DNA of 64,000 nt from Spirochaetia bacterium (GCA_029975555.1 JARKOY010000109.1:1-64000), one strand, 5' to 3'. Counted from the stretch's first letter, positions 51,838-60,363 are shown. Program-made: numbers and translations. The notes: a model not told the origin generated them from the letters alone.

Positions 51838-53346
51838 TTATCCGCCCCTCTTTTCTCTGAAATAGACCCGCGAGAGCCGCCGTATCTTTCGGCCGAGCGC
51901 CCCCGTCAGACCTTCGGGATTCATGCGCCAGCGCCACCAGCCTGCTGCGGTTCCCGGAAAGTTCATGCGCGCCTCGGAACCGAGGCCTAAGAAATCCTGC
52001 ATGGGGGCGACGGCGAGCATCGCGGGGCTTGCCCAGGCAGTGCGGATGAGGTCCCAAGAAAAGGTCTTGGCGCTCGCGCGCATATACGCGAGGGCGCGCC
52101 TTTTGGCGGACTCGGAAGCGTGCGAAAACCACCCTGCCGCGGTGTCGTTGTCGTGTGTCCCAGTGTAGGCGACGCTGTGCCGGGGATAGTTGTGGGGGTA
52201 GTCCGGATTGTCCTCTTCCGATTCAAAGGCGAACTGGACAATCCTCATGCCCGGAAAGCCAAGGTCGTCGCGCAACTTGGTCACTTCAGGGGTGATGAAC
52301 CCGAGGTCCTCCGCAATGATCGGCAGTTCCCCCAGCGCCTCTTTCAGCGCCTTGAAGAAGCTGTACCCCGGCCCCTTCTCCCAGCGGCCGTGTTCGGCGG
52401 TCGGCTCTTCCACGGGAACCGCCCAGTATGCTTCAAAGCCGCGGAAGTGGTCGATCCTGATTGCATCGACGAGCTGGAGCGCGTGGCGGACGCGCTCGAT
52501 CCACCACGCATACCCCTGTTTTTTATGGACGGGCCAGTTGTAGAGCGGGTTTCCCCAGCGCTGCCCCGTGGCGGTGAAATAGTCGGGCGGCACTCCCGCC
52601 ACATGGGTGGGCCTTCCTTCGGCGTCGAGCCTGAAGAGTTCGGGGTGTGCCCACACGTCGGCGGAGTCGTAAGCGGCGAAAATCGGCATGTCTCCGATGA
52701 TCTTCACGCGCTGTGCGTGCGCGTATTCTCTGAGTGCATGCCACTGCGAGAAAAATAGGAATTGTGAAAATTTTATGCGCCCGACAGAGTCTGCATGCTC
52801 CTGTGCAAACCGTACAAGGGCGCCTCGATCCTTACGTCTGAGCGCTGAGGGCCATTCGTTCCATGCTTGGTAGCCTTCGGTCTCCTTGATCGCAGCGAAG
52901 AGCGCATAATCGTCGAGCCAGGCCGCATGTGTGCTGCAGAACAGTTCGAACTCGGTCTGGAGCTGTGGTCGTGTCTTAAAGCGCCGCCACGCCCTGTCCA
53001 TGAGCACTCTGTTCATGACGAAGAGCCTGCCATAGTCGATGCTCCCTGATGCTCCTGTCGAAGCATCGGCGCGGTACGAATCCAGTTCTTTCGAAGTAAG
53101 AAGCCCACACTCCACAAGTGGCTGCGGATCGATGAGGTAGGGGTTTCCGGCAAAGGCCGATGGACTCTGATAGGGCGAATCGCCGTAGGCTGTGGGCCCC
53201 AGGGGAAGAACCTGCCACCAGCCGATGCCTGCCTCTGCACAGAAATCGACGAATGCCCGCGCTTCTTTGCCCAAGGTCCCGCAGAGCCAGGGGCCGCCAA
53301 GGGACAGCGGATGAAGGAGCACGCCGCAACTGCGAGGAATATTCAT
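51838..53346 (-). CDS. malQ: 4-alpha-glucanotransferase (GH77)
   Basis: A 502-residue amylomaltase that transfers maltodextrin segments. It has the GH77 features: RSCGVLLHPLSLGG start, WWQVLPLGPT, LVDAIRIDHFRGFEAYWAVP (nucleophile Asp), LPIIAEDLGFIT (acid Glu) and YTGTHDNDT (stabilising Asp). The length is normal. No clear ribosome site precedes ATG 53346. It is a single gene between tRNA-Lys and the chaperone-usher locus on the minus strand. Confidence 0.95.
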   Translation of the reverse strand: MNIPRSCGVLLHPLSLGGPWLCGTLGKEARAFVDFCAEAGIGWWQVLPLGPTAYGDSPYQSPSAFAGNPYLIDPQPLVECGLLTSKELDSYRADASTGASGSIDYGRLFVMNRVLMDRAWRRFKTRPQLQTEFELFCSTHAAWLDDYALFAAIKETEGYQAWNEWPSALRRKDRGALVRFAQEHADSVGRIKFSQFLFFSQWHALREYAHAQRVKIIGDMPIFAAYDSADVWAHPELFRLDAEGRPTHVAGVPPDYFTATGQRWGNPLYNWPVHKKQGYAWWIERVRHALQLVDAIRIDHFRGFEAYWAVPVEEPTAEHGRWEKGPGYSFFKALKEALGELPIIAEDLGFITPEVTKLRDDLGFPGMRIVQFAFESEEDNPDYPHNYPRHSVAYTGTHDNDTAAGWFSHASESAKRRALAYMRASAKTFSWDLIRTAWASPAMLAVAPMQDFLGLGSEARMNFPGTAAGWWRWRMNPEGLTGALGRKIRRLSRVYFREKRGG

Positions 53347-53364
53347 AGTTAAACCGATTTACAT

Positions 53365-53393
53365 GATGTACGCCACAAACCCGATTCTGTCAA
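53365..53393 (-). promoter_or_regulatory. Promoter of malQ
   Basis: On the minus strand a consensus TTGACA (53388-53393) and a weak TACATC (53365-53370) with 17 bp between. The leader would be only ~12 nt. Confidence 0.45.
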
Positions 53394-53444
53394 GGGCGGC
53401 GCACGCTCACCCGCGTCCGCGCTGAGGGCTCTTTTTTAAGCCCG

Positions 53445-54368
53445 CTAATTGGCCGTCACCGTAAAATTGAGACTATCGGAGTACTGGCCAGCCTCAACAT
53501 CTTGCCCGCTGGGGACCGTGATCGTTCCCAGCAATACTTTGCTGTAGAGCGCCTTCGAAGTCTGACTGTCGATCGTCACGCTGGGGCCTGGTGTGTAGCT
53601 TTTGCCGTTGATGATCAATGAGTATTTGATCTTGTCGTTCGTCGTGCTGGAGGTGAGGTAGCCTCCCGACGCCGCGTTCATCGTCAGAGTATATCCCGTC
53701 GTGCCCCTCACAAATATTCCAAAGCTTGCGCTCGCCCCCTGCGAGAGTTCTCCGAGGTCGAGGCTGTAGAGATTCTCGCCCGTGTCGAAGGTGCCGTTCG
53801 AAGGCCCGACCCTCACCTCCACCGTCTGTTCGACGACTGCGGTGTAGTAGATAGTCTCGGTATCTCTTAGAATACCAGTTGGAGTCCTGCTCTGATATAG
53901 TTTTATGGAAAAAGTCCCAGTATAGTTTCCCCAGGGTGCGCTCTGGCCTTTGGCGATGCGGGGATACACGGTGAAAGTCTGAGTGAGGACGGTTGTTTTA
54001 CTTGCAAATGACCCGGCAATATAATAAGAAGGAGAATAATTTGAGGTGCTCTTTATCTCCGTGGTATATGATGAGTCCTTATAGAAGCCTATAGTGAGGC
54101 TGTTGGAAGATGAAGTCAACGCCCTCGATGCTGGAGAGCTTGATCCGTCGATCACTACGGAAAAATAGACCTTCTTATTTGGCTTGCTACTCAGCTTTAC
54201 GGTGAATGTGAACTGAGGACAATACGTGTCGTTCCCGGAATAAGGGTCATACGTGACGGGGCTGGGCATTATCGATGAATCGACGAGCGACACTGTCTGG
54301 CCACTCACCGAGATTGTCATGACCGTGCACACCAATGCAAGGCATAAAATTTTATTTCTCATGGACAT
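53445..54368 (-). CDS. Two-domain spore coat U-like (SCPU) secreted subunit of the chaperone-usher locus
   Basis: 307 residues with signal peptide (MSMRNKILCLALVCTVMTISVSGQ). Two Ig-like SCPU-type domains lie in tandem. The first (~24-160) has the family-like opening SIMPSPVTYDPYSGND and closes with GNYTGTFSIKLY. The second (~185-307) shows YSLDLGELSQGASASFGIFV, GYTLTMNAASGGYL and the closing AGQYSDSLNFTVTAN. SCPU proteins are pilins or adhesins of archaic chaperone-usher systems, for example Csu of Acinetobacter, where the tip adhesin is also two-domain. It is the only subunit gene, 20 bp after the usher. AT-richer than the flanks. Function as surface adhesin is inferred. Confidence 0.75.
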   Translation of the reverse strand: MSMRNKILCLALVCTVMTISVSGQTVSLVDSSIMPSPVTYDPYSGNDTYCPQFTFTVKLSSKPNKKVYFSVVIDGSSSPASRALTSSSNSLTIGFYKDSSYTTEIKSTSNYSPSYYIAGSFASKTTVLTQTFTVYPRIAKGQSAPWGNYTGTFSIKLYQSRTPTGILRDTETIYYTAVVEQTVEVRVGPSNGTFDTGENLYSLDLGELSQGASASFGIFVRGTTGYTLTMNAASGGYLTSSTTNDKIKYSLIINGKSYTPGPSVTIDSQTSKALYSKVLLGTITVPSGQDVEAGQYSDSLNFTVTAN

Positions 54369-54388
54369 ACCCTAGTTTCATTGTAATG

Positions 54389-56863
54389 CTATTTCGTGTT
54401 CATGTGTATCACGGTATCCCCTAGATCGATACTATCCTCTTCCATTTCGGGCAGTTCGAACTGAACCGTTCCATAGCCTTCAGGCCACTCGATGCTGTAC
54501 TTCCCCGGCAAAATGTCGTAGATATCGAATCTTCCTGTTTCGTCGGTGAATGTCGACGTCACCAGAGAACCGCCGATATCGTACACATTGCCCGGCAGAT
54601 ATGCGATCGGTTTGCCATTCTGGTCAACGAGGCGTCCTGTGATCATGTACCGCCGTATCACATCGCTCTGAAAGAGGATGCCACTGCGGTATGAGGGCGA
54701 GACGACCACATAGGGATAGCGTGGGGTGAGATTGAGGGATGCCCCTACCAGATCGTTGGAGATGACGGCCGTCGTATAGTTCGTCAGCGGTATGACGATG
54801 TTTTGGCCGCGCTTCGCGAGATATTGTGCGCCGTTGTTGACTTTGTAGGACGACACAAGCTCATCTTCCTTTACGTTAGGGGCGCTGATCAGCAAAAAGG
54901 AATCGGGAATTTGCCGTGTGAATCCGATATGGTTTCCGACGAACGCCATGGTCGTCCTCAGCTGCAGATATCCGTTTGCATAATAGGTGTTTGTGCTGGT
55001 CGAATAGCCGAGCGTCCCGCTCACGCCGGCGTCGAATAGATCCGAATTAGTGCGGACACCTACAGAGATGGAGCTGTTGTCCTTTGAGCCTGGAAGGAGA
55101 TTGTTCGCGTTGAGGCTTACGTCGTAGAGACTTCCAAAGATAGGCGTTTTTTCCAGTATCGCAAGGCTCGTCTCCCCTGAAGAAGTATGCAGATAGTTGA
55201 GCGAACGCTGGTATCTATCCTTTGGTATGATGCTGAAGGCCAGTAGCGCCGAGAACGTGGGCATTCCAGATGTGGGGATGGAAAGCTGCCCAGAAAGGCT
55301 GAGGTTCCCGCCGGTTCTTAAATTCTGACTGATCGATGCACGCACGCCGTGGCTCATGCTCGGGGGTGAGCTTTCGGTACGAGTGAAGGAATACCCGACG
55401 CTCACGCCTGTCCGTGGAAAAATCCTTGCATAGAGGTTGGCCGAGAGCGTGAAGTAGGCGTCCGGCGCCGAGCCGCTCGGCGCCGAGGTGTTCGGCGCCG
55501 AGAAACCGTAGCCGCGGTAGCTCCCGTAAATTCCAAGGGAAGGAATATACTCTTTTTCCGGTCTTGAAAAGAGATAGCCGATGGATGCCGCCGGCGCGAA
55601 CATCTCTCCCCACCCATCCCAGCGGCCCACGAGGGAAACCGAACCGTTCACGTTGCCGATCGGCAGCGCAATGGTCCCCGTAAGGCCCGCCATGGCGGAG
55701 CGCTTGTCCGCCTGAAGATTGAACCCGCCCGAGAATGTCGGCAGAAAACCGTACAGATAATAGCCCGACGCGAAGAATTCATCCCATGCGCTGGTCGAAG
55801 TTCCCGCAGAGAGTGCAAATTCCGAAGTTCCCACTTGCAAGATGTCGTTGTCGCGCGGAATGAGGCGGCGGAAGACCTGCACGTTGCCGTCCGTCTCTTC
55901 GATGCGGAGGACGAACTCGTTGAGGCCCGTGGTGAAAGGTAGATCGAGAATCCGGTAATTCCCAGGCGCCAAAAGCACTTGCCGAATAGGGCGGCCGTTC
56001 ACCTCCACGGTGACTTTCGCAAGCTTGTGAATGGTGAACTCGGTGGTGTCGTCGATGAAGCCCTGGCGCACAATGTAGCGGTGATTCTCGATGCTTGAGA
56101 ACGAAATGGCGTAGAGTTGGGGCTGCGACTGAAACCCTGTGCCGGGGATGGTGATCATGCCCAGCGATATATGCATCTGTTGGGCATTGTTCTCCCAGAG
56201 GGCATACAGGCTGTCGAAATAGTAGGTCTTTGTCGTCCCGGACAGCGAGAGGTACCCGGACGAGAAAAGGTGCGTGCCAAGGATATTGATGACAGAATAG
56301 AGTGTTGTCGAGAACAAGAGGCTGTTGCCCGAAGTCGTCGACACCTGCAGGTTTGTCTCGTCCTGGATGAACCCTGCAAAAGGCGCCGGCCTGAGGATGG
56401 GCTTGTAGTTTGGCACTTCTTCAGGCACAAAGTCGATGTCCACGACGGGCGCATATTCAGGGGGTATGGTGATGCTGATGGTGAGCTGCGATGAGTCGAA
56501 TACAAAGCTGATGCCGGCGATCGCGAAGTCTTCGGTGCTGAGCCACGAAAGGCTCTTGAACAGCGTGTCGAAGATAGTCGAATAGATGTCGGGGCGCAGG
56601 TAGTCGATGAGAAGGGACGCCGCGAGCTTTTTTTCGATGATCGCTTCGTCGTGCCACACCCCCGCATCGATTTCGCCTATTGTCTTGCCGTTGATCATCA
56701 GCGTGAGGCTGATGGTGAGTTCCGGCGTTATCGTGTCGTGGGCAATCGGTATGTTGGGGAGCTCGTCCTCCATTCTCTTAAGGTCGGGGTTCTGACCGAA
56801 AAGCAGGCTCATCCCCACGACGAGGAAAAGCAGCACCAACAGAGGGATTTTTTTTGTGGCCAT
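54389..56863 (-). CDS. Outer-membrane usher protein
   Basis: 824 residues with signal peptide (MATKKIPLLVLLFLVVGMSLLFGQ). An N-terminal region of ~200 residues would bind chaperone-subunit complexes. The usher signature VTVEVNGRPIRQVLLAPGNYRILDLPFTTGLNEFVLRIEETDG lies at ~275-317 (the start of the barrel/plug region). A long stretch of alternating beta strands follows (~350-690), then the C-terminal domain YMITGRLVDQNGKPIAYLPGNVY...TDETGRFDIYDILPG, typical of archaic ushers. An in-frame 15-bp repeat (55463-55502) encodes xxSAP units. It lies 68 bp after the chaperone gene and drives export of the SCPU subunit. Confidence 0.85.
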   Translation of the reverse strand: MATKKIPLLVLLFLVVGMSLLFGQNPDLKRMEDELPNIPIAHDTITPELTISLTLMINGKTIGEIDAGVWHDEAIIEKKLAASLLIDYLRPDIYSTIFDTLFKSLSWLSTEDFAIAGISFVFDSSQLTISITIPPEYAPVVDIDFVPEEVPNYKPILRPAPFAGFIQDETNLQVSTTSGNSLLFSTTLYSVINILGTHLFSSGYLSLSGTTKTYYFDSLYALWENNAQQMHISLGMITIPGTGFQSQPQLYAISFSSIENHRYIVRQGFIDDTTEFTIHKLAKVTVEVNGRPIRQVLLAPGNYRILDLPFTTGLNEFVLRIEETDGNVQVFRRLIPRDNDILQVGTSEFALSAGTSTSAWDEFFASGYYLYGFLPTFSGGFNLQADKRSAMAGLTGTIALPIGNVNGSVSLVGRWDGWGEMFAPAASIGYLFSRPEKEYIPSLGIYGSYRGYGFSAPNTSAPSGSAPDAYFTLSANLYARIFPRTGVSVGYSFTRTESSPPSMSHGVRASISQNLRTGGNLSLSGQLSIPTSGMPTFSALLAFSIIPKDRYQRSLNYLHTSSGETSLAILEKTPIFGSLYDVSLNANNLLPGSKDNSSISVGVRTNSDLFDAGVSGTLGYSTSTNTYYANGYLQLRTTMAFVGNHIGFTRQIPDSFLLISAPNVKEDELVSSYKVNNGAQYLAKRGQNIVIPLTNYTTAVISNDLVGASLNLTPRYPYVVVSPSYRSGILFQSDVIRRYMITGRLVDQNGKPIAYLPGNVYDIGGSLVTSTFTDETGRFDIYDILPGKYSIEWPEGYGTVQFELPEMEEDSIDLGDTVIHMNTK
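55463..55502. repeat. Three 15-bp tandem units inside the usher gene
   Basis: The 10-mer CGGCGCCGAG occurs at 55463, 55478 and 55493, each 15 bp apart with variable 5-bp spacers. The units are in frame and encode a Ser-Ala-Pro-rich run, so copy-number change would not break the protein. Confidence 0.75.
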
Positions 56864-56883
56864 GCGGCGATTGCCCCCTACAT

Positions 56884-56930
56884 CACATTTTTAGATCAAC
56901 TTTTACAATTAATCGGCGCCGAAAAATGTG
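56884..56930. repeat. Nested inverted repeat between the chaperone and usher genes
   Basis: Perfect 9-bp arms CACATTTTT (56884-56892) and AAAAATGTG (56922-56930) enclose 29 nt that end in the 10-bp palindrome TCGGCGCCGA (56913-56922). It could form a hairpin in the polycistronic mRNA between the two genes. Confidence 0.55.
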
Positions 56931-56931
56931 C

Positions 56932-57672
56932 TTATTCGATCGTCGCCGACAGTGTGCCAGAGTAGCTCGTGTTCGGACTTGCGCCGTCATACGGGATGAA
57001 GAAGCGCCGCACGTTGCCTGGGAGCAGGTTCTGACCCTGAAGGGCTTTTACCTGGTCCTCGGTGAGCGTGATCGAGCCCGAAGGGCCGCCGGAGATCTTC
57101 AGTACGGGGTCGTTGATGAGGGCGTGACGGGTGCCGCTGTTCGTGAGGGTCACCCAAAAGCCTTTCTTTCCGTCCTGTTCGGCGTATTCGACTTTCGACA
57201 CGGACAGCATCTCTTTGACGTTTGGTGGAGCCACGTAGAGCGCGGCGATATACCTAAACAGCACCTTTACCCCTGAGCTCTGCTGTTGAACGAAATCGAT
57301 GGGGACCTGCTCTGCGATGATGCGGTACGCCATTTCCTTGGTGAGCTTGGTAGTGCCTTTGTACTGCACTTTTATATTTTGGAAGGAGTTGGGCTGGATG
57401 ACGACTTTCGTCGGGAATATGGTGAAATCCTTGTCCGCAGGCTCATTTATTTCATTTCCGTTTTCGTCGATCGAGCGTGTCATGGCCTTGATCGAAATGG
57501 CTATTTGCTGAGCAGAATCGTTGGTCAGACGGAAACTGGCAACGCTTTGCGCGCCGCTTGGCGAAATCGAAACGGACATCGGCATGAACGTAAACGCAAA
57601 CACCGAGGCTCCCACTATCATGAACAGCGCTGCGAAGACCAACCTTCTACAACGGCGCAAAGTGTTGTGCAT
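56932..57672 (-). CDS. Periplasmic pilus-type chaperone (PapD-like, archaic class)
   Basis: ~246 residues with signal peptide (LVFAALFMIVGASVFAF). The mature protein shows two Ig-like domains: FMPMSVSISPSGAQSVASFRLTNDSAQQIAISIKA at the first strands, IFPTKVVIQPNSFQNIKVQYKG, and KEMAYRIIAEQVPIDF, which matches the EqaYRlxxeelP motif of archaic chaperones. FWVTLTNSGTRHALI marks the second domain. It delivers subunits to the usher by donor-strand complementation. ATG at 57672 has GGAGG 5 nt upstream. It is the first gene of the locus. Confidence 0.87.
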   Translation of the reverse strand: MHNTLRRCRRLVFAALFMIVGASVFAFTFMPMSVSISPSGAQSVASFRLTNDSAQQIAISIKAMTRSIDENGNEINEPADKDFTIFPTKVVIQPNSFQNIKVQYKGTTKLTKEMAYRIIAEQVPIDFVQQQSSGVKVLFRYIAALYVAPPNVKEMLSVSKVEYAEQDGKKGFWVTLTNSGTRHALINDPVLKISGGPSGSITLTEDQVKALQGQNLLPGNVRRFFIPYDGASPNTSYSGTLSATIE

Positions 57673-57695
57673 GTATTCCTCCATTAACGTCTGCT

Positions 57696-57724
57696 ATTGT
57701 AAACACAAATCTATCAAAAAGCAA
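57696..57724 (-). promoter_or_regulatory. Promoter of the chaperone-usher operon
   Basis: On the minus strand TTGCTT (57719-57724) and TACAAT (57696-57701) with a 17-bp spacer, giving a ~17-nt leader with GGAGG. Confidence 0.6.
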
Positions 57725-57758
57725 TTCTTTCCGACGATACTTTTATTCTGGGGGTCGC

Positions 57759-57788
57759 TTGACATGTTCTGTGCCTGTCTGATATAAG
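57759..57788 (+). promoter_or_regulatory. Promoter of the tRNA-Val/tRNA-Phe unit
   Basis: TTGACA (57759-57764) and TATAAG (57783-57788) with an 18-bp spacer, 25 bp before tRNA-Val. Confidence 0.7.
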
Positions 57789-57813
57789 AGCTTTTGTTGT
57801 CTGCGGTCGATAT

Positions 57814-57887
57814 GGGCGGTTAGCTCAGTTGGTTAGAGCACCAGTATGACACGCTGGGGGTCGCAAGTTCGACTCTTGCACCGCCCA
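57814..57887 (+). tRNA. tRNA-Val (anticodon GAC)
   Basis: 74 nt cloverleaf with acceptor GGGCGGT/ACCGCCC and anticodon arm CCAGT-ATGACAC-GCTGG. CCA is not encoded. Confidence 0.93.
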
Positions 57888-57905
57888 TTCTTTTGACCAC
57901 CGCAC

Positions 57906-57978
57906 GCCGCTGTAGCTCAGTTGGTAGAGCAATGGACTGAAAATCCATGTGTCACCAGTTCGATTCTGGTCGGCGGCA
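57906..57978 (+). tRNA. tRNA-Phe (anticodon GAA)
   Basis: 73 nt cloverleaf with acceptor GCCGCTG/CGGCGGC (one T-G pair) and anticodon arm ATGGA-CTGAAAA-TCCAT. It is 18 bp after tRNA-Val and shares its promoter and terminator. Confidence 0.95.
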
Positions 57979-57982
57979 TTTC

Positions 57983-58013
57983 AGCCACCTCGCAATGAGG
58001 TGGCTTTTTTTTT
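57983..58013 (+). terminator. Rho-independent terminator of the tRNA unit
   Basis: A perfect 9-bp stem (AGCCACCTC/GAGGTGGCT) with a 5-nt loop is followed by about ten T. Confidence 0.95.
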
Positions 58014-58141
58014 GTGGATTCCCCGGCAGAGCACCAAGAGCTTCGGCAGCGCTGAGAGGCGATTGTTGCGCTCTCATGCGCTCTGCGATACAGTAGCAAT
58101 GACTCAATCAGTGGATCGTAGTTTTCTGGAGGGGTACCTGC

Positions 58142-59134
58142 ATGCGCGTGCTTGTCATCGGAGGCGCCGGGTATATCGGCAGCCATGTAGTGCGATTCTT
58201 TGCGGACCGAGGCCTTAAGGTCGATGTGCTCGACAATCTGTCTACGGGCACCAAAGAAAATCTGTTTTCGGATTGCGGCTTTTTCGAAGAGGACATTCTC
58301 AATTACCGGGCGATTGCGGCGATCATGCAGAAAGGGTACGAGGCGGTCGTGCACCTCGCCGCGGCCAAGGCCGCAGGAGAATCCATGCTACGGCCCGAAA
58401 AATATGCCGTTCAGAACCTGACGGGCACGATCAACATCCTCAATGCCGCGTGCGAGGCGAAGATACCGCGCCTCGTGTTTTCTTCTTCGGCGGCGATCTA
58501 CGGCGAGCCGAAGTATCTGCCTATCGATGAGGCGCATCCGAAGGAGCCTACCAATTTTTACGGTTTTACCAAGCTTGAGATCGAGCGCTGTCTCGAGTGG
58601 TACGACAGGCTAAAAGGGCTCAAGTTTGCGGCGCTGCGCTACTTCAATGCGGCAGGATACGACCCGGAGGGCAGGGTGCGGGGGCTTGAGAGAAATCCTG
58701 CGAACCTGGTGCCCGTCATTATGGAGGTCGCGGTGGGCCTCAGGCCGCACCTCGAGGTGTTCGGCACCGACTATCCTACGCCCGACGGGTCGGGCGTGCG
58801 CGACTATATCCACGTCACCGACCTCGCCGAGGCACATTACGCCGCGCTCATGCACCTTGTAGAGGAGCCCAGGAGCTTTGCCGTCAACTTAGGATCCGAG
58901 CGCGGGCTCTCCGTGCTCGAAATCCTCGAAGCTGCGCGGAAGATCACCGGCCGCCCCATCCCCGCAGTGATGACGGGGCGTAGGTCTGGGGACCCTGCGA
59001 AGCTCGTCGCCTCAAGCGCGACGGCCAAAAAGCTCCTCGGCTGGGAAGCGAAACATTCTGATCTTGCGAGTATCATCGCCACGTCGTGGCGCGCCTATGC
59101 ACGGCATTTTGCACATGAAAAGGAAAGACCATGA
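58142..59134 (+). CDS. galE: UDP-glucose 4-epimerase
   Basis: 330 residues. NAD-binding GGAGYIGSH at residues 6-14, VVHLAAAKAAGES, FSSSAAIYGEP with catalytic Ser, and the YGFTK catalytic Tyr-xxx-Lys. The C-terminal sugar-binding region has NLGSERGLSVLEI. It interconverts UDP-glucose and UDP-galactose for polysaccharide or glycolipid synthesis. The ribosome site is GGAGGGG. It overlaps the following peptidase gene by 4 bp. Confidence 0.95.
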   Translation: MRVLVIGGAGYIGSHVVRFFADRGLKVDVLDNLSTGTKENLFSDCGFFEEDILNYRAIAAIMQKGYEAVVHLAAAKAAGESMLRPEKYAVQNLTGTINILNAACEAKIPRLVFSSSAAIYGEPKYLPIDEAHPKEPTNFYGFTKLEIERCLEWYDRLKGLKFAALRYFNAAGYDPEGRVRGLERNPANLVPVIMEVAVGLRPHLEVFGTDYPTPDGSGVRDYIHVTDLAEAHYAALMHLVEEPRSFAVNLGSERGLSVLEILEAARKITGRPIPAVMTGRRSGDPAKLVASSATAKKLLGWEAKHSDLASIIATSWRAYARHFAHEKERP

Positions 59135-60363
59135 CTGAACTTTCGCAGATACGGCAATTTCTGGATTCGCAGGAGCAAGGTGTCATCGAGCTTGAAACGC
59201 TTCTCACCTCTTATCCTGCGCTTGCTCCCGAGTCTGGCGGCATCGGAGAGATCGAGAAAGCCGCGGCGCTCGAAGCCTGGCTCAAGAAGCAGGGCATCAC
59301 GGAGATCGAGCACTACGACGCGCCGGATCCCCGAGTTCCTTCCAACATTCGCCCGAACATGGTGGCGACCATCCGTGGCAAAAAACGGGCAGACAGTCCG
59401 GTTTGGATCATGTCCCACCTCGACGTCGTGCCGGAAGGAGAGCGCCGCCTCTGGGAAAGCGACCCGTGGAAAGTCGTCGTGAAAAACGGCAAGGTCTATG
59501 GTCGTGGCGTGGAGGATAACCAGCAGGGCGTCGTTGCATCGGTTTTTGCCGCCCTCGCGTTTCTCAAGCTCGGCATCGTCCCGGAGCGCACGATAAAACT
59601 TCTCTTTATTGCGGACGAAGAAGTCGGCTCCAAGTTCGGCATACAGTATCTGCTCGAGCATTACAACCTCTTCGGGAAAGACGACACCATCCTCATTCCG
59701 GACGGAGGCTCGGCCGATGCGACCGAAATCGAGGTCGCCGAAAAAAACATCTGCTGGCTCAAGGTGACGACGAAGGGCAAGCAGACCCACGCGGCGATGC
59801 CCGACAGAGGCGCCAACGCATTTCTTGCCGCGAGTGATCTCGCCCTGCGCATCCACCGGCTCGAGAAGTCCACGTTCACCGCCCGCGATCCTCTGTTCAA
59901 CCCAGATCGGAGCACGATCAATCCCACTAAAAAAGAGGCGAACGTGCCTAACGTGAACACCATCCCCGGCGAGGACGTGTTCTATGTCGATATGCGCATT
60001 CTGCCGGTCTACCCTGTAGCCGCCGCCCTCGAAGAAGTTTCCAGGTTGGCGCGCGCGATCGAGGCGGAGTACAACGTGAAAGTCCAGCTCGATGTCCTCC
60101 AGTCCACCGAATCGAGGGCGACGCCTGCGGACGCGCCGACGGTCAGGCTGCTCGCCGAGGCGATCCGTCAGGTCTATGGCGTGGAGGCAAAGCCGATCGG
60201 CATCGGCGGCGGCACGGTGGGCGCGTACCTGCGCAAGGCCGGACTCGACTGTGTGGTGTGGTCCAAGATCAACGAGACGGCCCATCAGCCGAACGAGAGC
60301 GCCGATATCGCGAACATTCTCGGCGATGCGAAAGTGTTTGCGACGCTCGCGATGATGTCGTAA
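59131..60363 (+). CDS. M20-family metallopeptidase (dipeptidase-like)
   Basis: 410 residues. It has the M20 zinc-site pattern: MSHLDVVPEG (His-x-Asp), GRGVEDNQQG (bridging Asp), LLFIADEEVGSKFG (catalytic and ligand Glu), DGGSAD, and a C-terminal NETAHQPNE with the last His ligand. A central lid/dimerisation domain follows TKGKQTHAAMP. It likely hydrolyses dipeptides or an N-acyl amino acid in the cytosol. It is coupled to galE (ATGA). Confidence 0.9.
   Translation: MTELSQIRQFLDSQEQGVIELETLLTSYPALAPESGGIGEIEKAAALEAWLKKQGITEIEHYDAPDPRVPSNIRPNMVATIRGKKRADSPVWIMSHLDVVPEGERRLWESDPWKVVVKNGKVYGRGVEDNQQGVVASVFAALAFLKLGIVPERTIKLLFIADEEVGSKFGIQYLLEHYNLFGKDDTILIPDGGSADATEIEVAEKNICWLKVTTKGKQTHAAMPDRGANAFLAASDLALRIHRLEKSTFTARDPLFNPDRSTINPTKKEANVPNVNTIPGEDVFYVDMRILPVYPVAAALEEVSRLARAIEAEYNVKVQLDVLQSTESRATPADAPTVRLLAEAIRQVYGVEAKPIGIGGGTVGAYLRKAGLDCVVWSKINETAHQPNESADIANILGDAKVFATLAMMS

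Noticed and set aside
51587-51865. A small plus-strand open frame after tRNA-Lys
   Set aside because: It begins inside the tRNA, has no ribosome site and runs into the malQ 3' end.
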